DNA from: Chrysoperla carnea
Lineage: Eukaryota > Arthropoda > Insecta > Neuroptera > Chrysopidae
DNA: 64,000 bases
Direction of reading: 5' to 3'
Assembly (NCBI RefSeq): GCF_905475395.1
Contig: NC_058339.1
Span: forward strand, 72,444,520 to 72,508,519
Part shown: piece by piece, positions 11,943-25,400 of the stretch
How the letters are laid out: the number at the start of each line of letters is the position of its first letter
Numbering within the stretch: position 1 is the stretch's first letter
The notes under the pieces: model-generated
Seen by the model: only the letters and a program-made list of their open reading frames with translations
What the model was told of the DNA's origin: nothing
Databases searched by the model: none
Translations under genes and position numbers: made by a program

Positions 11943-14052
11943 TACTATAAAAAATGAGAACTTTTTTTACACACTTCCGTGTATAATTCTGTTTATTAAC
12001 CTTTTACGAATTTTTATGAGTAGATATTTGTTGAATGCATTAAACGAGATTGTATTAAAACGATTAGGATTCTTAATTTCCGATTTATTCCTGTTTGAAA
12101 TTTATTTTTACGCAATGTAAATTTTTTAAAAGGAAATAAAATCAATGTAAAATTAATTGTTATTTAACATAAATAAAAAATTCTAGTTTTTTTATAAAGG
12201 CCGTCTTCAAAACACATTTTTTGATAGGTAAATGTCGTAAAGCATTATAGCTCTGAATTAATTTTTTATCAGATTAATTTTTACCTTATATTTAAAATTT
12301 TTATAATTAAAATCAAGGAAGTCAATTTTTTTTTAAATCGTCCTCAATTTTTTATTATTTCCTCGATATTAATTCTAATATTTAAATGTCAATATAAATA
12401 TGCTGTATATTGTTTAATTGATTAGAATTTGTTTAATTTTCTAGTCAGAAGATTCAAATATTTTCCTAGATTCTAAACGTGTTACGTAGATTACATCGTA
12501 TGCCACGTGTTTACACAATAATATGAAAAGAAAATATCCATAAGGTTCCATTTTTATTGATCTTTTACTGTTAATTAAATATAGCATCTAATTAATATAA
12601 CTAATTTTTACTAAATATATCATCAAAAAGTATCATCAGGCGAAAGTTAATAGCAAAAACTCCCAAATTTCGAAAATATATGTTTCTCATAGATAATGCA
12701 GAAAAGTTTTTATGTTTCAAGTCTCGCAGTGTCGTGAAAGAAAAGAAAATATCTAATTAGTTGAAATTCAGACAAAACTGAAGAATTTAAAAATTATCGA
12801 ACTTACATGATTAGTTTTTAAGTACATACTTATAATGTTAGTTTTTGTATTATGTCTTGCTGTTTTTACTAAAAATTGAATCAATCCCGATTTTTTTACT
12901 AAATAGATTTCAAAAATCCGAAAAAATCTATCAACGTCGATGTCAAATTTATTTCGATAATTTTTGAAGGATCATTCTCGCAATAGCAAGAGGTTTGAGC
13001 CTCAATTTCTCTACAGAAGTGTATTGTTGCTTGACTACTACTAATTGGTGTCTCTTTCACCCAAAAAACAGCGACGAATACAGAGAAGTTTTACTGATTA
13101 AAAAAATCAAATACAACGACATTGGCAGTTGTAAAAATAATGATTACCCAGGGAGTAAATTAAACGTAAACAATACCTACCCACATGAACACGATTTATG
13201 ATTGAACATTTTGGCATAAATTTTACCTCTTTATTTTCATGGTAGTCATGAAATTGCTGTAAATATTTTTCAAGGTTTATTAAATTTTTTATTAAATTTA
13301 TTATATCTATTAAAAAATACAATATTTTCAAACCCACAGTCCCTCATACAAAAAATAAAAATTATGATTTTTTAGGTGCAACAGCAATTATTAAATAAAT
13401 AAAAAATTATTAACAATATTTCATAAAATACTTTCGTTTTTTCGTACTATTGTTCTTATTTTATTATTAAATAATATTATTAAAAACAATACAGGATATG
13501 ATTAATTGTTTTTTAATAACATCTTATTATTTTTATTTTTAAGGAAATTATAACACGATAAATGTGTTTAATTGCATTATTGTTTATGTTCGTTTATAAC
13601 TATTATTAGAATATTACAGAAAAATCATCAATTACCTATAAAAAATTTGAAATAAAATTAAAACATTTTGTTTAACATCAATTTTATTTGATAGGTTTTA
13701 AAATTTTTATCTTTCATTTTAAATATGAAGAGAATTAACTAGGAACTATGAATTACACTAAGGGCGGCAAACTTCGGAAACTTATGGTCATGGGAATTGT
13801 ATTTCCGGCCTATTTCGTTGGCACGCGTACCAACATTATAAGCGGAAAATGTCTGAATTGGGAAAAGAATCGATTTATACAAGTTTCGATATTGGAATAA
13901 TATCCAATATTCTATAAGTTTCTGTATCGAAGATCATCTTATTTTCTACAAAAACTAATTGCATACACAATATTTTTGTTGACTGACGATAATAAAATAA
14001 AATATTTGCTCTCAGAAAGATGCATTTTATTAAATCAAAAACTTTTTGTACT
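11943..14052. other. AT-rich non-coding stretch
   Basis: No supported gene or element. Short overlapping open frames on both strands at 12995-13337 have no coding character. Confidence 0.45.
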
Positions 14053-14203
14053 AAACTTATTTTACCATTGAAAAAGTTTTGAGGAGGAAGGATGGCAATT
14101 TTTGCAACTGCCTGGAAGCGGCAAACCAAACTTATTATACCATTGAAAAAGTTTTGAGGGGGAAGGATGGCAATTTTTACAACTGCCTTGAGACGGCAAA
14201 TTT
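14053..14203. repeat. 75-bp tandem duplication
   Basis: Two copies, 14053-14127 and 14128-14203, both start AAACTTATT and carry GGATGGCAATTTTT. They differ at a handful of positions. Tandem duplication is directly visible; no function is evident. Confidence 0.85.
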
Positions 14204-14950
14204 CTAAATCTGGGCCTGCTTGTTGGTACTATGAAAATCGAAAAGATTTTCCACGAATTTCACGATTTATTTCACTTTATAAACCGGTGAAATAAAAATA
14301 AGTTTTTATGGTAATCGCTAGGGTAATGCTAAAAAAAGTGGATTTTGTTATGAAAATTCTTTGCGGTTAATTTCACACAATAAACTCTTCAATTCCAATA
14401 AGACACATTGATAATTATAATAAAATGCGGAACACCATTATTAATAAACACACCTGTTCTCGAACCAAGTTCATACATAATAACTTGCAAAATTTGAACC
14501 TGTTATTATTTACACAAACAAAATCATATAGTTTATTGTTTATAAAATCACATCAATAATAATTTATTATTGTTTAAATGATGTCATCCGAAATTGTTGC
14601 TTACTCTTCTTTATTAAGGTTTGGCGTTTATTTATCTAAACAGCAAAGCGAATGCGGCTGCTTGGCCATGGATGAAGTTCAATAATATAATATTTAAATC
14701 CATTTGTGTGTGTGTGTGAAACACTTGAGGCGGCCAAGCCTTTTAATATTTCCAAAATGAGTTTTTTTTTTGTCATATATTATAATAAAGTTGTTAATAT
14801 TTTTTTTCGAAATACAATAAAGATATTACGGAAGAACTATTAATGAAGTATTGATTGTTTTTTTTCCATGATACAATAATCGTTACCTTGAGTTCATGGG
14901 GTGAAGGATTGCTTATAAATTTTTCAGATTACGTTATCTCTATCTCTATT

Positions 14951-15187
14951 TCTATATATTATAAATGTGAAAGTAAGCATGTTTGTTTGTTTGTTTGTTA
15001 AGCTTTCACGCTAAAACTAGCGAATGGTTTTTAATGAAACTGTACAGCAATATAGCTCATAGACATTACCATAAATTACAGGTTTCTGTAAAAATAGTCA
15101 ATATAAAATATTTCACAGCCATCTTTTCTGATATACTCAATGAATAATTACGACTATTATACATTTAAAGAAATAGAAAACCATACA
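14951..15187 (+). mobile_element. family B interspersed repeat, 3'-truncated copy
   Basis: It matches the family B left end and body, then stops at ACCATACATAC. Sequence belonging to the family A right end follows directly (15187-15262). The usual family B terminus is missing. Confidence 0.65.
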
Positions 15188-15262
15188 TACAAATTTTTAA
15201 GCGTTACAAACTTGGGACTAAATTTAGTACACCTTGGTATATTTTATATGCATGGTATTAAA
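15187..15262 (+). mobile_element. family A right-end fragment
   Basis: AAATTTTTAAGCGTTACAAA, CTTGGGACTAAA and the closing GCATGGTATTAAAA match the last ~75 bp of family A copies at 9910-9985 and 40590-40650. It is fused directly to a truncated family B element. Confidence 0.7.
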
Positions 15263-15635
15263 ATCCAAAATACCTTGCCAATAAGAGCTTCTGATAGCCC
15301 TTAGCAAATACTGATCAATAAAACAATTAGTAATCTATGTGAATTCCATGCTCAAAGTGCGTATAATCTATTAAATGGTAATAAAGAAAAAATACCATAA
15401 TATTTCATATAATAAACATTCTGCTCGAGGGAATTCTTAAAATTCGAGGAAAATTCCTCGTACTGACAAGTCCCAGTAGGTATATTTCTTCAGTCAACAG
15501 TTAGATTATTAATAACAGTTATAAATATATTCATATAATAATAAATACCTAATGAAGAAAAAGGTAAATAAAAATAACTGTTTGGAATACCTTGAAAAAT
15601 CACGTGAATTAACAATAAAAACACAATCAATACAT

Positions 15636-15688
15636 TTCAATAATCATAAATACAATATTTTTTCAATAATCATAAATACAATATTTTT
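15636..15688. repeat. 26-bp tandem duplication
   Basis: TTCAATAATCATAAATACAA plus ATATTTT occurs twice in a row with no difference. It is a recent small duplication, not coding. Confidence 0.85.
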
Positions 15689-16188
15689 TAGCTTAAAGCA
15701 ATTTTATTTTATCCTTGGTAAAATGGTAGAATTTAATTAAACAAAGAAACGTACGCATTGGCTTAAAATATGAGCAATTTTTTCAGCTAAAAGATAAATA
15801 TTGATTTATTTAGATATTCATTAATTTTTTTTTTTTTTTTTTAATTAATATGTGGCAGAATTTTTGAAATCAGTTTTGATTCATTCTTTCTGTCAATATT
15901 CTATCAAGAAAAACAATACCCAAAATTAGATAAAATCAACTTTGACTTCTTTAATTTGTTTCATTATCCAATTTCCTTATTATACACAGTAAAAAAAGTA
16001 CTTGGACCAAGAAAACATTTATTTATTTTCTTGATTATAGGTATTCAGATCGTTGATTCAAGGAACAGTTACTTGTTATAAGAACATCATCAGTCAAGTA
16101 AACTCGATTTTTTCAATTCAGTAATTAATTACTGTATAATAAATACCAACTTTTTGGTGGAAGAGTCGAAAAGAGGCGACATAATCTC

Positions 16189-16632
16189 TATCTCTATATA
16201 TTATAAATGGGAAAGTAAGCATGTTTGTATGTTTGTTTGTTACGCTTTCATGCTAAAACAAGCGAATGGTTTTTAATGAAACTGTATAGCAATACAGCTG
16301 ATATATCAGAATAACACATGAGATATAATTTATAAAGATATATTAATTAAAAAAAAAAAATTAATTTGACATTACCATAAATTACAGATTTCTGTAAAAG
16401 TAGTCATTTCATATTTCCATAAATTACAGATTTCTTTAAAAATAGTAATATAAAATATTTCACGGCCATCTTTTCTGATATACTCAATGAATAATTACGA
16501 CTATTATACATTTAAAAAATAGAGAACCATATATATATTATTTCGAGTGTTATAGAAAGGGGATAAGCGACAGCAATCTTTATCAATCTTTACTTTTATA
16601 CCCAGCGAAGCGGATGGGTATCACTCTAGTAT
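16189..16632 (+). mobile_element. family B interspersed repeat, copy 3
   Basis: It has the same start (TATTATAAATGGGAAAGTAA) and end (CCCAGCGAAGCGGATGGG, TATCACTCTAGTAT) as the copy at 11477-11942, with the internal TTACAGATTTCTGTAA block. It is non-coding. Confidence 0.7.
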
Positions 16633-17983
16633 CTAATACTATTCAAATTGTTTTTTAGGATCAACGATGTTTTTTTTATTTAATTAATTATATAACTTTT
16701 TTGCTTTGTTTGATTATATGGTCTTTACTTACTTAAGATTTGTTAAACAAAAGCCAAATAGTTTTAAATATATTTTTGGCTAGTTATTTTAGCATTGAAA
16801 CTAACTTTTGGATGTAGATATATTATAACAAGAGAAAATTTAACGACAATGGTATATTGTGTCACGACATTGTCCCAATTTCAAAACTTATAAAAAATAA
16901 ACTTTTTTTTTTGTCTTTATTTAAAAAATTTTCAGAGAAGCTTCTTCACTATACACATTCTTCACTATATCACAGTCATGTTTTGAACCATTATGCCTTT
17001 TTATTTCATTCTTAAACTCCCCATTTCTCTCATAAATGTTCATTTTCAATTTCATAAAATAATTTCCGTCATACATTTAAAAATAAAAGTAAAGTAATAC
17101 GTGCAAAAACGTATATGAAAATAATTCCGGATAATAAAAATACATAAATTCTTGATTCATCCAATTGATACACCTTTATGATTCAACACAACATATTATA
17201 GCAATAAAATATTCATTTTAAATAATATAAATTTTTGTATTGATGTGTTATTATTGTGGTAATAATAAAAAATATATAAATAATATAATATATAAACAAA
17301 GTGATGACTAAAAAAAAACTTTCTTCTGGCAACGGCAAGGCAAGGTGAATATAAAACGTTTATTTTTATTAATTAAAAATTATATTTATTTTAAATTTCA
17401 CTCTTTCTTTCATTTTTAAGTCACTGTTATTTTTAGCAAAATATGTATAGAGAGTGAACCATTGAAAATGATCAATGAAGCTAAGTGGTGTTAAGCAATC
17501 TGGGAAGAAACAAAGAATTGCATAATCTTTCACTGTCCCATGTTTTACCTCAACCTTTTTGAAGTGATATAATTATATAAATATATCTCTAAGAGCCAAG
17601 AAAATTGATTTTCTTATAGAAAGATCTAAAGAAAGGTGGTTATTCCTTTCCTGAATGTAGTCAATTTTATACATGAGGCACCCATATATCTTATTATTAA
17701 CCACTGGTACGTTCTGTACAAAAAAAAAAAAAAAAACTATAAAGAAAATAATTTTCTTGAACACCTTACATAATATTCCGAAATTAAATTACCTGTTCAA
17801 GATAACCACTAGAGCGATCCTTCTCTCCACCTAAAAAGTATATTATCTTTTAAAATCTTTGCACTCTCTGAAAATATAGGTGGCCTAGATTTTTTTTCTG
17901 GTCCAGTTTATCCGCAGCTCATTAGTTTATCTCTACATAATATACTCTTATTTTTCTAACATTCTGTCTAGAGCTGATATGCC
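16633..17983. other. AT-rich non-coding stretch
   Basis: Nothing supported beyond homopolymer runs and chance open frames. Confidence 0.45.
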
Positions 17984-18058
17984 CGTATTAGCTAAGGCTT
18001 CGGATAAATTCAAGAGGTCCGGGTTCGACTCATGTTGCGAATGAATTTTTTTTTTTTC
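17976..18058 (+). mobile_element. tRNA-like SINE head ending in a T run
   Basis: GCCCGTATTAGCTAAGG (A-box-like) is followed 30-35 nt later by GGTTCGACTC, which matches the pol III B-box consensus except at its last position. A run of T then follows, as in a pol III terminator. The stems do not close into a proper tRNA. I infer a tRNA-derived SINE fragment; the body and target duplication were not resolved. Confidence 0.45.
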
Positions 18059-19532
18059 AAATCTCTTTTTCATGAATCCTGGAGTGCGTTCTAAGAGTTT
18101 CTTTGGTCTCTTATAAGCTCTGTGCTCAGTCGTAATTCTAATTCTCAAACCGCAAGTTTTAAATCTTTTCTGTTTATATATGATGTAAAACCTTCAACTT
18201 CAGAGTAGCTTTTACTTCAATCTCACATTTCAAACGATGTACTGTTTTGGTAATATAAAACAAAAAATCTAGTACAAAATACAGGGATTTTCGATAAATA
18301 CTTCACAAAATATAGATTTTAACTTTTTTAAAGCCTAGTTTATAAAACAATCAAAATAAAGCTCTTAGAATCAAGAAGATTAAGGATATTGATAATACCC
18401 ATAAAAAGAAACATCAAATTTTGTTAGCCTGTGGAATTCCGTAAAATTTTTCACTCTCACAAATTCATAAATGAAATACCTCGAATTTGATTTTTTTATT
18501 ATCAAAATCTATTTATATTTAAACTGTTCACATTCCGCTCCCCCCCCTCTACTCTGTCCAACAAACTTCCAAGCTTTTTTAATGGCCCACTCTGTATAAA
18601 ACGCATAGCAGACAAAACATTTATTAAAAAAAAAGTATTTATATTATGTGATATCATGTCGATCATTATTATTATTACATATTTATTATTATTACTTGTA
18701 ACTTGTAAGTCCCACTTGCTGTTTGGTGTTGTAGAATGGATGGATACTTTTATACAAAAGAGATATTGGGTATTAAAAAATAATAAAAAGAGAAATTTAT
18801 TTTGTTGTTTTTTTTTTCTTATTTTGTTTTACTATTTTTATTTAATACTTAATTATTGTCATGTATCAATCGATATTAAAATACCTAGAGATAATGGTTG
18901 GTGTTGTGTAAGAATTTTCATAAGAATTTCCATTTTCAATAAAAACAAGTTGAAAGTGAAAACTAACATCTGTAGTGAATTATGAGCTGACAAAAAGAAA
19001 AGTTGTTGGTTAATTTTTTTTTATGTAAGGGTATTTGACTCATTAATTATTATGTTCATCGTATTTAAAGAACATTTAACTTAAGTTAAAAATGCAATGC
19101 AGAATCCTCAGCATAGGCTAAAAAGCGAAAATTTATAGGCTTAAATAATATAGGATTAAAAACATAGAGCATCCAAATATAGCACCAAATATGTTTTTCA
19201 AATGTTTTCCACAATTTTAACTCGCTTTTATTAGCTTCATACGCATGTTAGTATGTTAGTATGTTTGATATGTTAGTATGTAACTTTGAACGTGATTGAC
19301 CCCCTTCAAAACATCGAATTAACTTGAAATTTAGCATTCTTATTAAGAACCACTGACACTACAATAATTTAATAAGTTTGTTTGATTATCCTGATCAGGA
19401 TTTTCAGGAATACCGTTTTTCATATCTGAAAGTATATATATTAATTTGCGCTCCCACCACATTTTTTCTGAATTTTTGATAATAGTCTAAAAACCACAAA
19501 ATAAATAACACTTTTAAAAAATTAAAAAACTC
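18059..19532. other. AT-rich non-coding stretch
   Basis: No gene supported. A 109-codon frame at 18656-18985 is made of low-complexity Ile/Leu/Phe/Lys codons expected from AT-rich sequence. Short GTTAGTATGTT repeats occur near 19240-19280. Confidence 0.45.
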
Positions 19533-19783
19533 ACTTTTGTAACTAAATGAACTAAAAAGTAGAAAATAATTGCTTTAAATTCAAAAAAATCATTTTATCG
19601 TAAAAAAGCATGAGGTGCTTTATAAGATATTTTATGATGACTTTACTTTTGCTAATATCTGTCTAAAAAATATTTACAATAATTGAAATTTAGCACTCCA
19701 CGCTTTTTTAAGATAAAATGATGTTTTTGAATTTAAAGAAATTATTTTCTACTTTTTAGTTCAGCTTGTTACTAAAGCGTGTT
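19533..19783. mobile_element. hairpin MITE with ~88-bp inverted arms
   Basis: The left arm (19533-19620) and right arm (about 19692-19783) are reverse complements over almost their whole length. Both contain AACTAAAAAGTAGAAAATAA and a stretch like ATCATTTTATCGTAAAAAAG. A ~70-bp spacer separates them and there is no coding capacity. This is the structure of a foldback-type miniature inverted-repeat element. A single arm of the family occurs at 10468-10575. Confidence 0.8.
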
Positions 19784-20874
19784 TTTAGTAACTATTTTTT
19801 TATATTGCTTATATTGGAAAAATATTTTATATAACATTTAGTCCATTTATTAATTGATATTAAAATAATTTAAATAATATAAAATTAATTATGCAAATTT
19901 TTTTATATTATAAAATATTATCAACTGTTACTAACCTTTAATCCTGACAAAACTAAATATACTTTTAATTACAGTAATTTATGGTTACCATTAAAAACTA
20001 TTCTTAAAATTGGTGGAACAAAAAAATTCCTAGACTATTTTTTACGGAGTATTTTTTTTGAAAAATTTATTATCTCTTAAAGATCAATAAAATTCATAAT
20101 TTTAATAAATAATCAAAAAATAGTTAAAAATAAGTGGTCGATCAAATTCCAAGTTTTACGATAGATAAAATATTAATTAAAGAAAAAAAAGAAAAAACTT
20201 GTTTTTATTCAAAAATAAAAAATTTTTATATTTGTACAATTTTCATAAATTAAATAAAACGGATTTGAAAAATTAAAAAACTACAAATTATAAATCTGCT
20301 AATTATATAAATCCACTTTTTGCAATAAAAAGCTGCAAAAAATTAACGAACCAGAAATGTAAGTGGTATTTCAATTTTTTTTTTTTAAGAAAAAAATTAA
20401 AATAAAATGATTAAACTTTTTGTGAAGACTTTCGATAATTTTCTATTTCAGTTGCCTTAATGTTTTAAGTAACCGAACCAAGAGTCCAATATACCCTGAT
20501 TTATTCTGCAATTTCTCGACAGATCTTGCTACTGGTTAGTATTTGTTAGAAATGATATTTTATTATTCATGCAGGTATGCTTAAAACTGATTATTAGTGT
20601 GGTTTTTACTTCGAATAAACTAAAAGTTTTTTTGCCCAAAGGTAAAAAATTTTAGTTATGCTTACTGTCTATTAACAATGTGGCAATTATTTATTGTTTT
20701 ATAAATCATTTTCCAGTTTTCATGTTATTCCAGTTTTAACCATAACGTAAATTTCGAAGAGGTAACAAATGATCGATTTAAATTCTATATTGGGCATCGT
20801 GGAAATTAGATTTTTTTCCAATTTTCTTTCAATATAAATTCAATCTATAAATTCATAAGCTATCGCTATTTTAA

Positions 20875-21432
20875 TACCATATATATATATATGAAATATA
20901 TCAAGGTATACTAGGTTTAACGCTTACAGTACACCAGTTTCTAACGCTTAAAAATGTTGATGCTACGAACAAAATTTTGGTAAAGATGTTCATAAAATCA
21001 CCTAATTATTCCATTTCCGGTTGTCTATCTGTCTCGCTATAGTGAAGCACCATAACTTAAAAACGAACAGAGATATCAAGCTGAAATTTTTATAGCGTGC
21101 TTAGGACGTAAAAAGTGAGGTCGAGTTCGTACTGAGCAACATAAGTCAATTGTGTCTTCGGTCCGTAGGACATCTTATAAACCGTTAGAGATAGTACAAA
21201 AATTTCAATGTTCAAATGTTCAAAGTTCCTTATAAAAAAAAACATTATGTATTATAGTATGTATTATATGTTAATATCAGTTATGTGTGTCTGACATGTG
21301 TGTTGTGAAGCTATGTAAGAGTGGCTATCTATCTTTATTTACATGACGAAAAAACAAAAGATTGCGTAATCAATACTGTTTATACATGGTGTTTCTACAA
21401 TTAACTGAGACAATTGTTTGTTTTCACTTGTT
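20875..21432 (-). mobile_element. family A transposon, reversed copy
   Basis: In reverse complement it starts GAAAACAAACAATTGTCTCA and runs through the same core as the 40.1-kb copy (CCTCACTTTTTACGTCCT, CAGCTTGATATCTCTG) to an end like CATATATATATATGGTAT. It lacks the 306-bp tandem array and carries no open reading frame of note. Confidence 0.75.
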
Positions 21433-21964
21433 TATGATTATCTTTAAGATGATTAAAAAAAATATTTACAACTTGATAACAAGTCAGACAAGATTTACCA
21501 TATTACGAAGTATTAAAGTTTAAGCAGTCATTCTTGTATAGTAACTGACAAGTACAATATTATTTTTTACCTTTAACATTCAATTTCAATATTACCTTGA
21601 CTTTCATATTGAACTCTATCAAAGTATAATCTCCCAATTAACGTATAAATTTACAATTAATATTTTTATTTATTATTCACATTATAATTGTTTGCAATTA
21701 CTTTTTTTTTTTAATTTTATATTTTGATTCAGTCATGTGACTACGTTTTCTTATTGATTTTAGAAGATAATTATTAATTATTTATTTGCATAAATTATCA
21801 TAAATTATATGTTTACAATTTTATTAAATATAAGTAAGTAGGTATTATTATTTGATGAAACTTTTTGCATTTAAAGAGATTGTAATAGGTGTATAAGCAA
21901 CATATTTTGTTATTTGGTGTCTTACATTTTATGGGATTGATTTTACAAAAACAACTTTTAACAA

Positions 21965-22405
21965 AAAGAAAACCGGCTTCAAAAGAAAAACTTCTCCAAA
22001 ACAAATTAATATGCACTAAAAAGTAAAAAAAATAACGATAATATAATGTAGTTAAAATTATTGTTATTTTTGGAGTCGGTCGATTGTTAGTGAATCTGAA
22101 GTACACTAACTAATTTGTCACTAAAAAAATAATCATCGAAATCAGTTGGCGTGATATTGAGATATTCGTCCTCTTGTCGTGCATACTTAATGCAAATTTA
22201 AGACTTTTATGGTCTTCTCATGCATGCCGTTGTCAGAACTGAACCAAAATGAAATGGGACCACGCGGGAAGCACCAGCTTTCAAATAGATAGATAGAGTC
22301 ATCAAAATCGGTTCATAAAGTCGAAAGTTCTGAGGTAACCCACATAAAACAAATACAGTCGAATTGATAACTTCCTCCTTTTTTGTTTGAAGTCGGTTAA
22401 AAAAC
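21965..22405. mobile_element. TE fragment bounded by inverted AACCGRCTTCAAA ends
   Basis: The left end AACCGGCTTCAAAAG (near 21970) is the inverse of TTTGAAGTCGGTT at ~22387-22400. The right part (ATCAAAATCGGTTCATAAAG, GTCGAAAGTTCTGAGGTAAC, GTCGAATTGATAACTTCC) resembles a motif set I recall as widespread in insect interspersed repeats. The class is uncertain. The 97-codon minus-strand frame overlapping it is low complexity and not called. Confidence 0.5.
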
Positions 22406-25400
22406 AGACAAATGATTTTTTGATTATCTAATGAAAATGGGAATCATAATTTTTTCACATTAGAAAGAAAATCAAAGTATTCGAGGGAGATGGAAAAAAG
22501 TAGATGGTAATTCGAGGTAATTCTGGTGACCTTGGTCGAATTATTGTCTTTGAATTGAAAACAAGTCATATTTACATGGAACGGAAATTTTTATTTTCGT
22601 CTATAACCGAGATTGTATCTTTTAAGAAGAGATTGTGTAAAGTTTTTTTTAAAAACGTGTTTTCTAGAAATCTTTTTTTCACTATTTTTCAAAATTTTTT
22701 CATAAGGCTCAATAGTTTAAACTATCTACAAATTTTCATCTCTCTATCTTTTATATTTTTTGAGACAGTGGACTCTACCCCCTCACGAAAAAACTATGCT
22801 GATTAAGTTTGAAGGTCGGTAATGTCGGTAATTTGTTTTTCTTTTATCGCTCCATTATTCTTGACAGGCTGAGTAGTTCTGCCTGTCATTCAATCACTCT
22901 TGACATCCGAAACATTTATATATTATAATTCTTATCCAGTTAATTTATTTGTAGCTTTGCTCTGAGAAGAGTGAAGGTCGGTCAATTTGGTATTTTTTGT
23001 TTTGAAAAAGGGGAAGTTAAAGCTAACCCATTCTTAACATGGAAGAAGCTATTCTTAACATGGTCGAAGCTAGTCCCTCTAATAGAGTATGCATGATTTT
23101 TAATTAATAAAACATTAAACTACTTTACTCAACAAAGTATTTCTTTATTGGTTAAATTCAATAGTGTCCATAACTTCTTAACTATTAGGTTTTGGATAAA
23201 AGTATATTGGATATAAGGTACTTTCGACTTAAAAATTTGCAAAGAATATGCTCTCAAGCTAGGTCCATCGAGTCACGGGCATCCTATATATACCTATGTA
23301 TGACCACGCATAGCTCTACAGAATAGTCTAATTTTGCCTCTAAGGGTAGAATAATTTGTTGTTAATCAAGTTAATTTTTAGCCTGTAAAAATTTTATCTA
23401 AACAGTCTTGAAAATGCTCTCAAAGTTCCAGAATTGTTTCACCAAAACCGCTTATTACGTACAATTAAGTTAGACTTAACTTACCAAAAAGTATAACATA
23501 AATACTTTTTGCAAATCGAAATTTCAAAGTAGCGACTCCAGTTAATAATTTGGGGTCCAAAGTCACTCGGATATAAAGATATGACGTATTTATATTAAAT
23601 TTTTGATGTAAAGTAAATTAAAAATTCAATAAATTTATGCCGAAACAAGAATAAAATAATATAAAATTTATTATTCATGTCTACATGTGCCTTTTGTTCA
23701 TCATAATCATCATAATTTTTTTCGAATAAATTTTATTTAATTTCTATTTTACATTGAATTAATTATTTTAAATAAAATTATAAATTGTAAGTATGTATAT
23801 ATGTACAGACTGTCCCTTTTCTTATTACCTTCGTTTATAGTTAACGTCTTGCAACTAACAACTAACTTTTCATTCGCTTTTGAATGTCAAACTGAGTTGA
23901 AATGTGAAGTCGTGCAGTTAGCATAGCATAGTATCGCAATTTAGAAAACCGAGAGATAAATAAAGTTTAAATTTAAATTTTGGTGGAAGAAATGAGAAGT
24001 AGAATATTTTATGACTAATAGCGACTTCGTTAATTTTTTAGTTTTTTATTCAATTATTAGCTTAACAAATTAAACGAAATCGAACTAAAAAGTACAAAAT
24101 TATTTGTAAATCAGGCATACTTTTTTTTCCATATTCATGTGAATGAAAAACATAAGCAAAGTGGCAAAGTAATAGCAAGAAAATATCACCACTTCCGATG
24201 AAGTCACTAAAAAACAATATTGATGAAATCCAAAAGAAAAAACAGGAAGAAAAATGTCAGCATCCAAATGTTTGTGTCGTAGCTCCAAACTTGTGACTGA
24301 AGTTTAATAACAGTAGAGCCGAAGGACTTCTATGTTACAAACAGAACCTAGTCTTCATAGCTGCACAAGTAATTATAGGAAACTGTGCTGTCAGGGAACG
24401 CGAAGAGGAAAAAATAAACGAAATAACATCTGCTGTGTTGATGCTCATTACTAGAAAGATTTTAGGACAATAAAGAGCGTTAAAAGCTGCAAACTTTAAA
24501 GCGACTTAAGATCTCCACATTTCAATAAAAAGCAAAATTTCTTACTTTTTAAAACTGTAAAGAACATTCTGTAAACGATTTGTCTGCATCTGAATTAAAT
24601 CTGACACTGAACTCTCATGGTGTGTACCTTGATGATGACCCGGAAAATAAATAGAGATTAAGATTTACAGTCACTATCATATCATTTATACAGATTGTAA
24701 TCAATCTTCCAACAAATCGTACCTCATACGTACAAATGATTTATTAAATATCATAAAATAATCATAAAATAGAAATTTTATAAAAGTTTTTGTTTAATTT
24801 TAATTTTTTTAATATTTCTTTAGATTCTAGGTTGGGAATTTTACAGCAAATTCATTTAGTAAAAATATATTCATTGCGAAACTAAATATTATTTTCTTTC
24901 TTCTTTTCTTTTCGTTCTTTTTAAAAAATTAAACAACTTTTGTTTGAAACCATTTTTCTTAATAAAGCATACAAATTATATGAAAACAAGTTTTCTTTCC
25001 ATAAAAAATTACGTGTAGATATTTTTTCAAAATGTGACTAAATAATAGATATATTTTCATGGAATTAAAAAGAAATTTCACTAAAACAATCAAAATTTCA
25101 TTTATATCCATAAAATTGAATTTTAATAAAAAATATATAATTATTTGCTCTCATTTCTTAATATTTATAAATATTAAAAACAAAATAATAATAAATTTTA
25201 ATATTCAATAATTCATCTTTTGGTGGTACACTTAATTATTAAAAAAAACAATTTCAAAATATTTAAATATTTTTTTTGTGTTTTTGGATAATGCTAAATA
25301 AAACTAAATTGTTATACCAAATTTAAATATGAGAGTTATAAAATTAATTTTAATAAATAATATTATTGTTTATTCATTATTTATTTATAAAAATATAGAT

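Noticed and set aside
18656-18985. 109-codon plus-strand frame with a hydrophobic start
   Set aside because: Its residues are those forced by AT-rich low-complexity DNA, with no splice context or known motif.
22504-22806. 100-codon plus-strand frame
   Set aside because: Phe/Ile/Lys/Asn-rich and next to transposon sequence; no domain or conserved motif.
24100-24660. Possible degraded gene or retrocopy (slightly richer base composition, short open pieces on both strands)
   Set aside because: No continuous frame and no recognisable family; cannot be told from chance.
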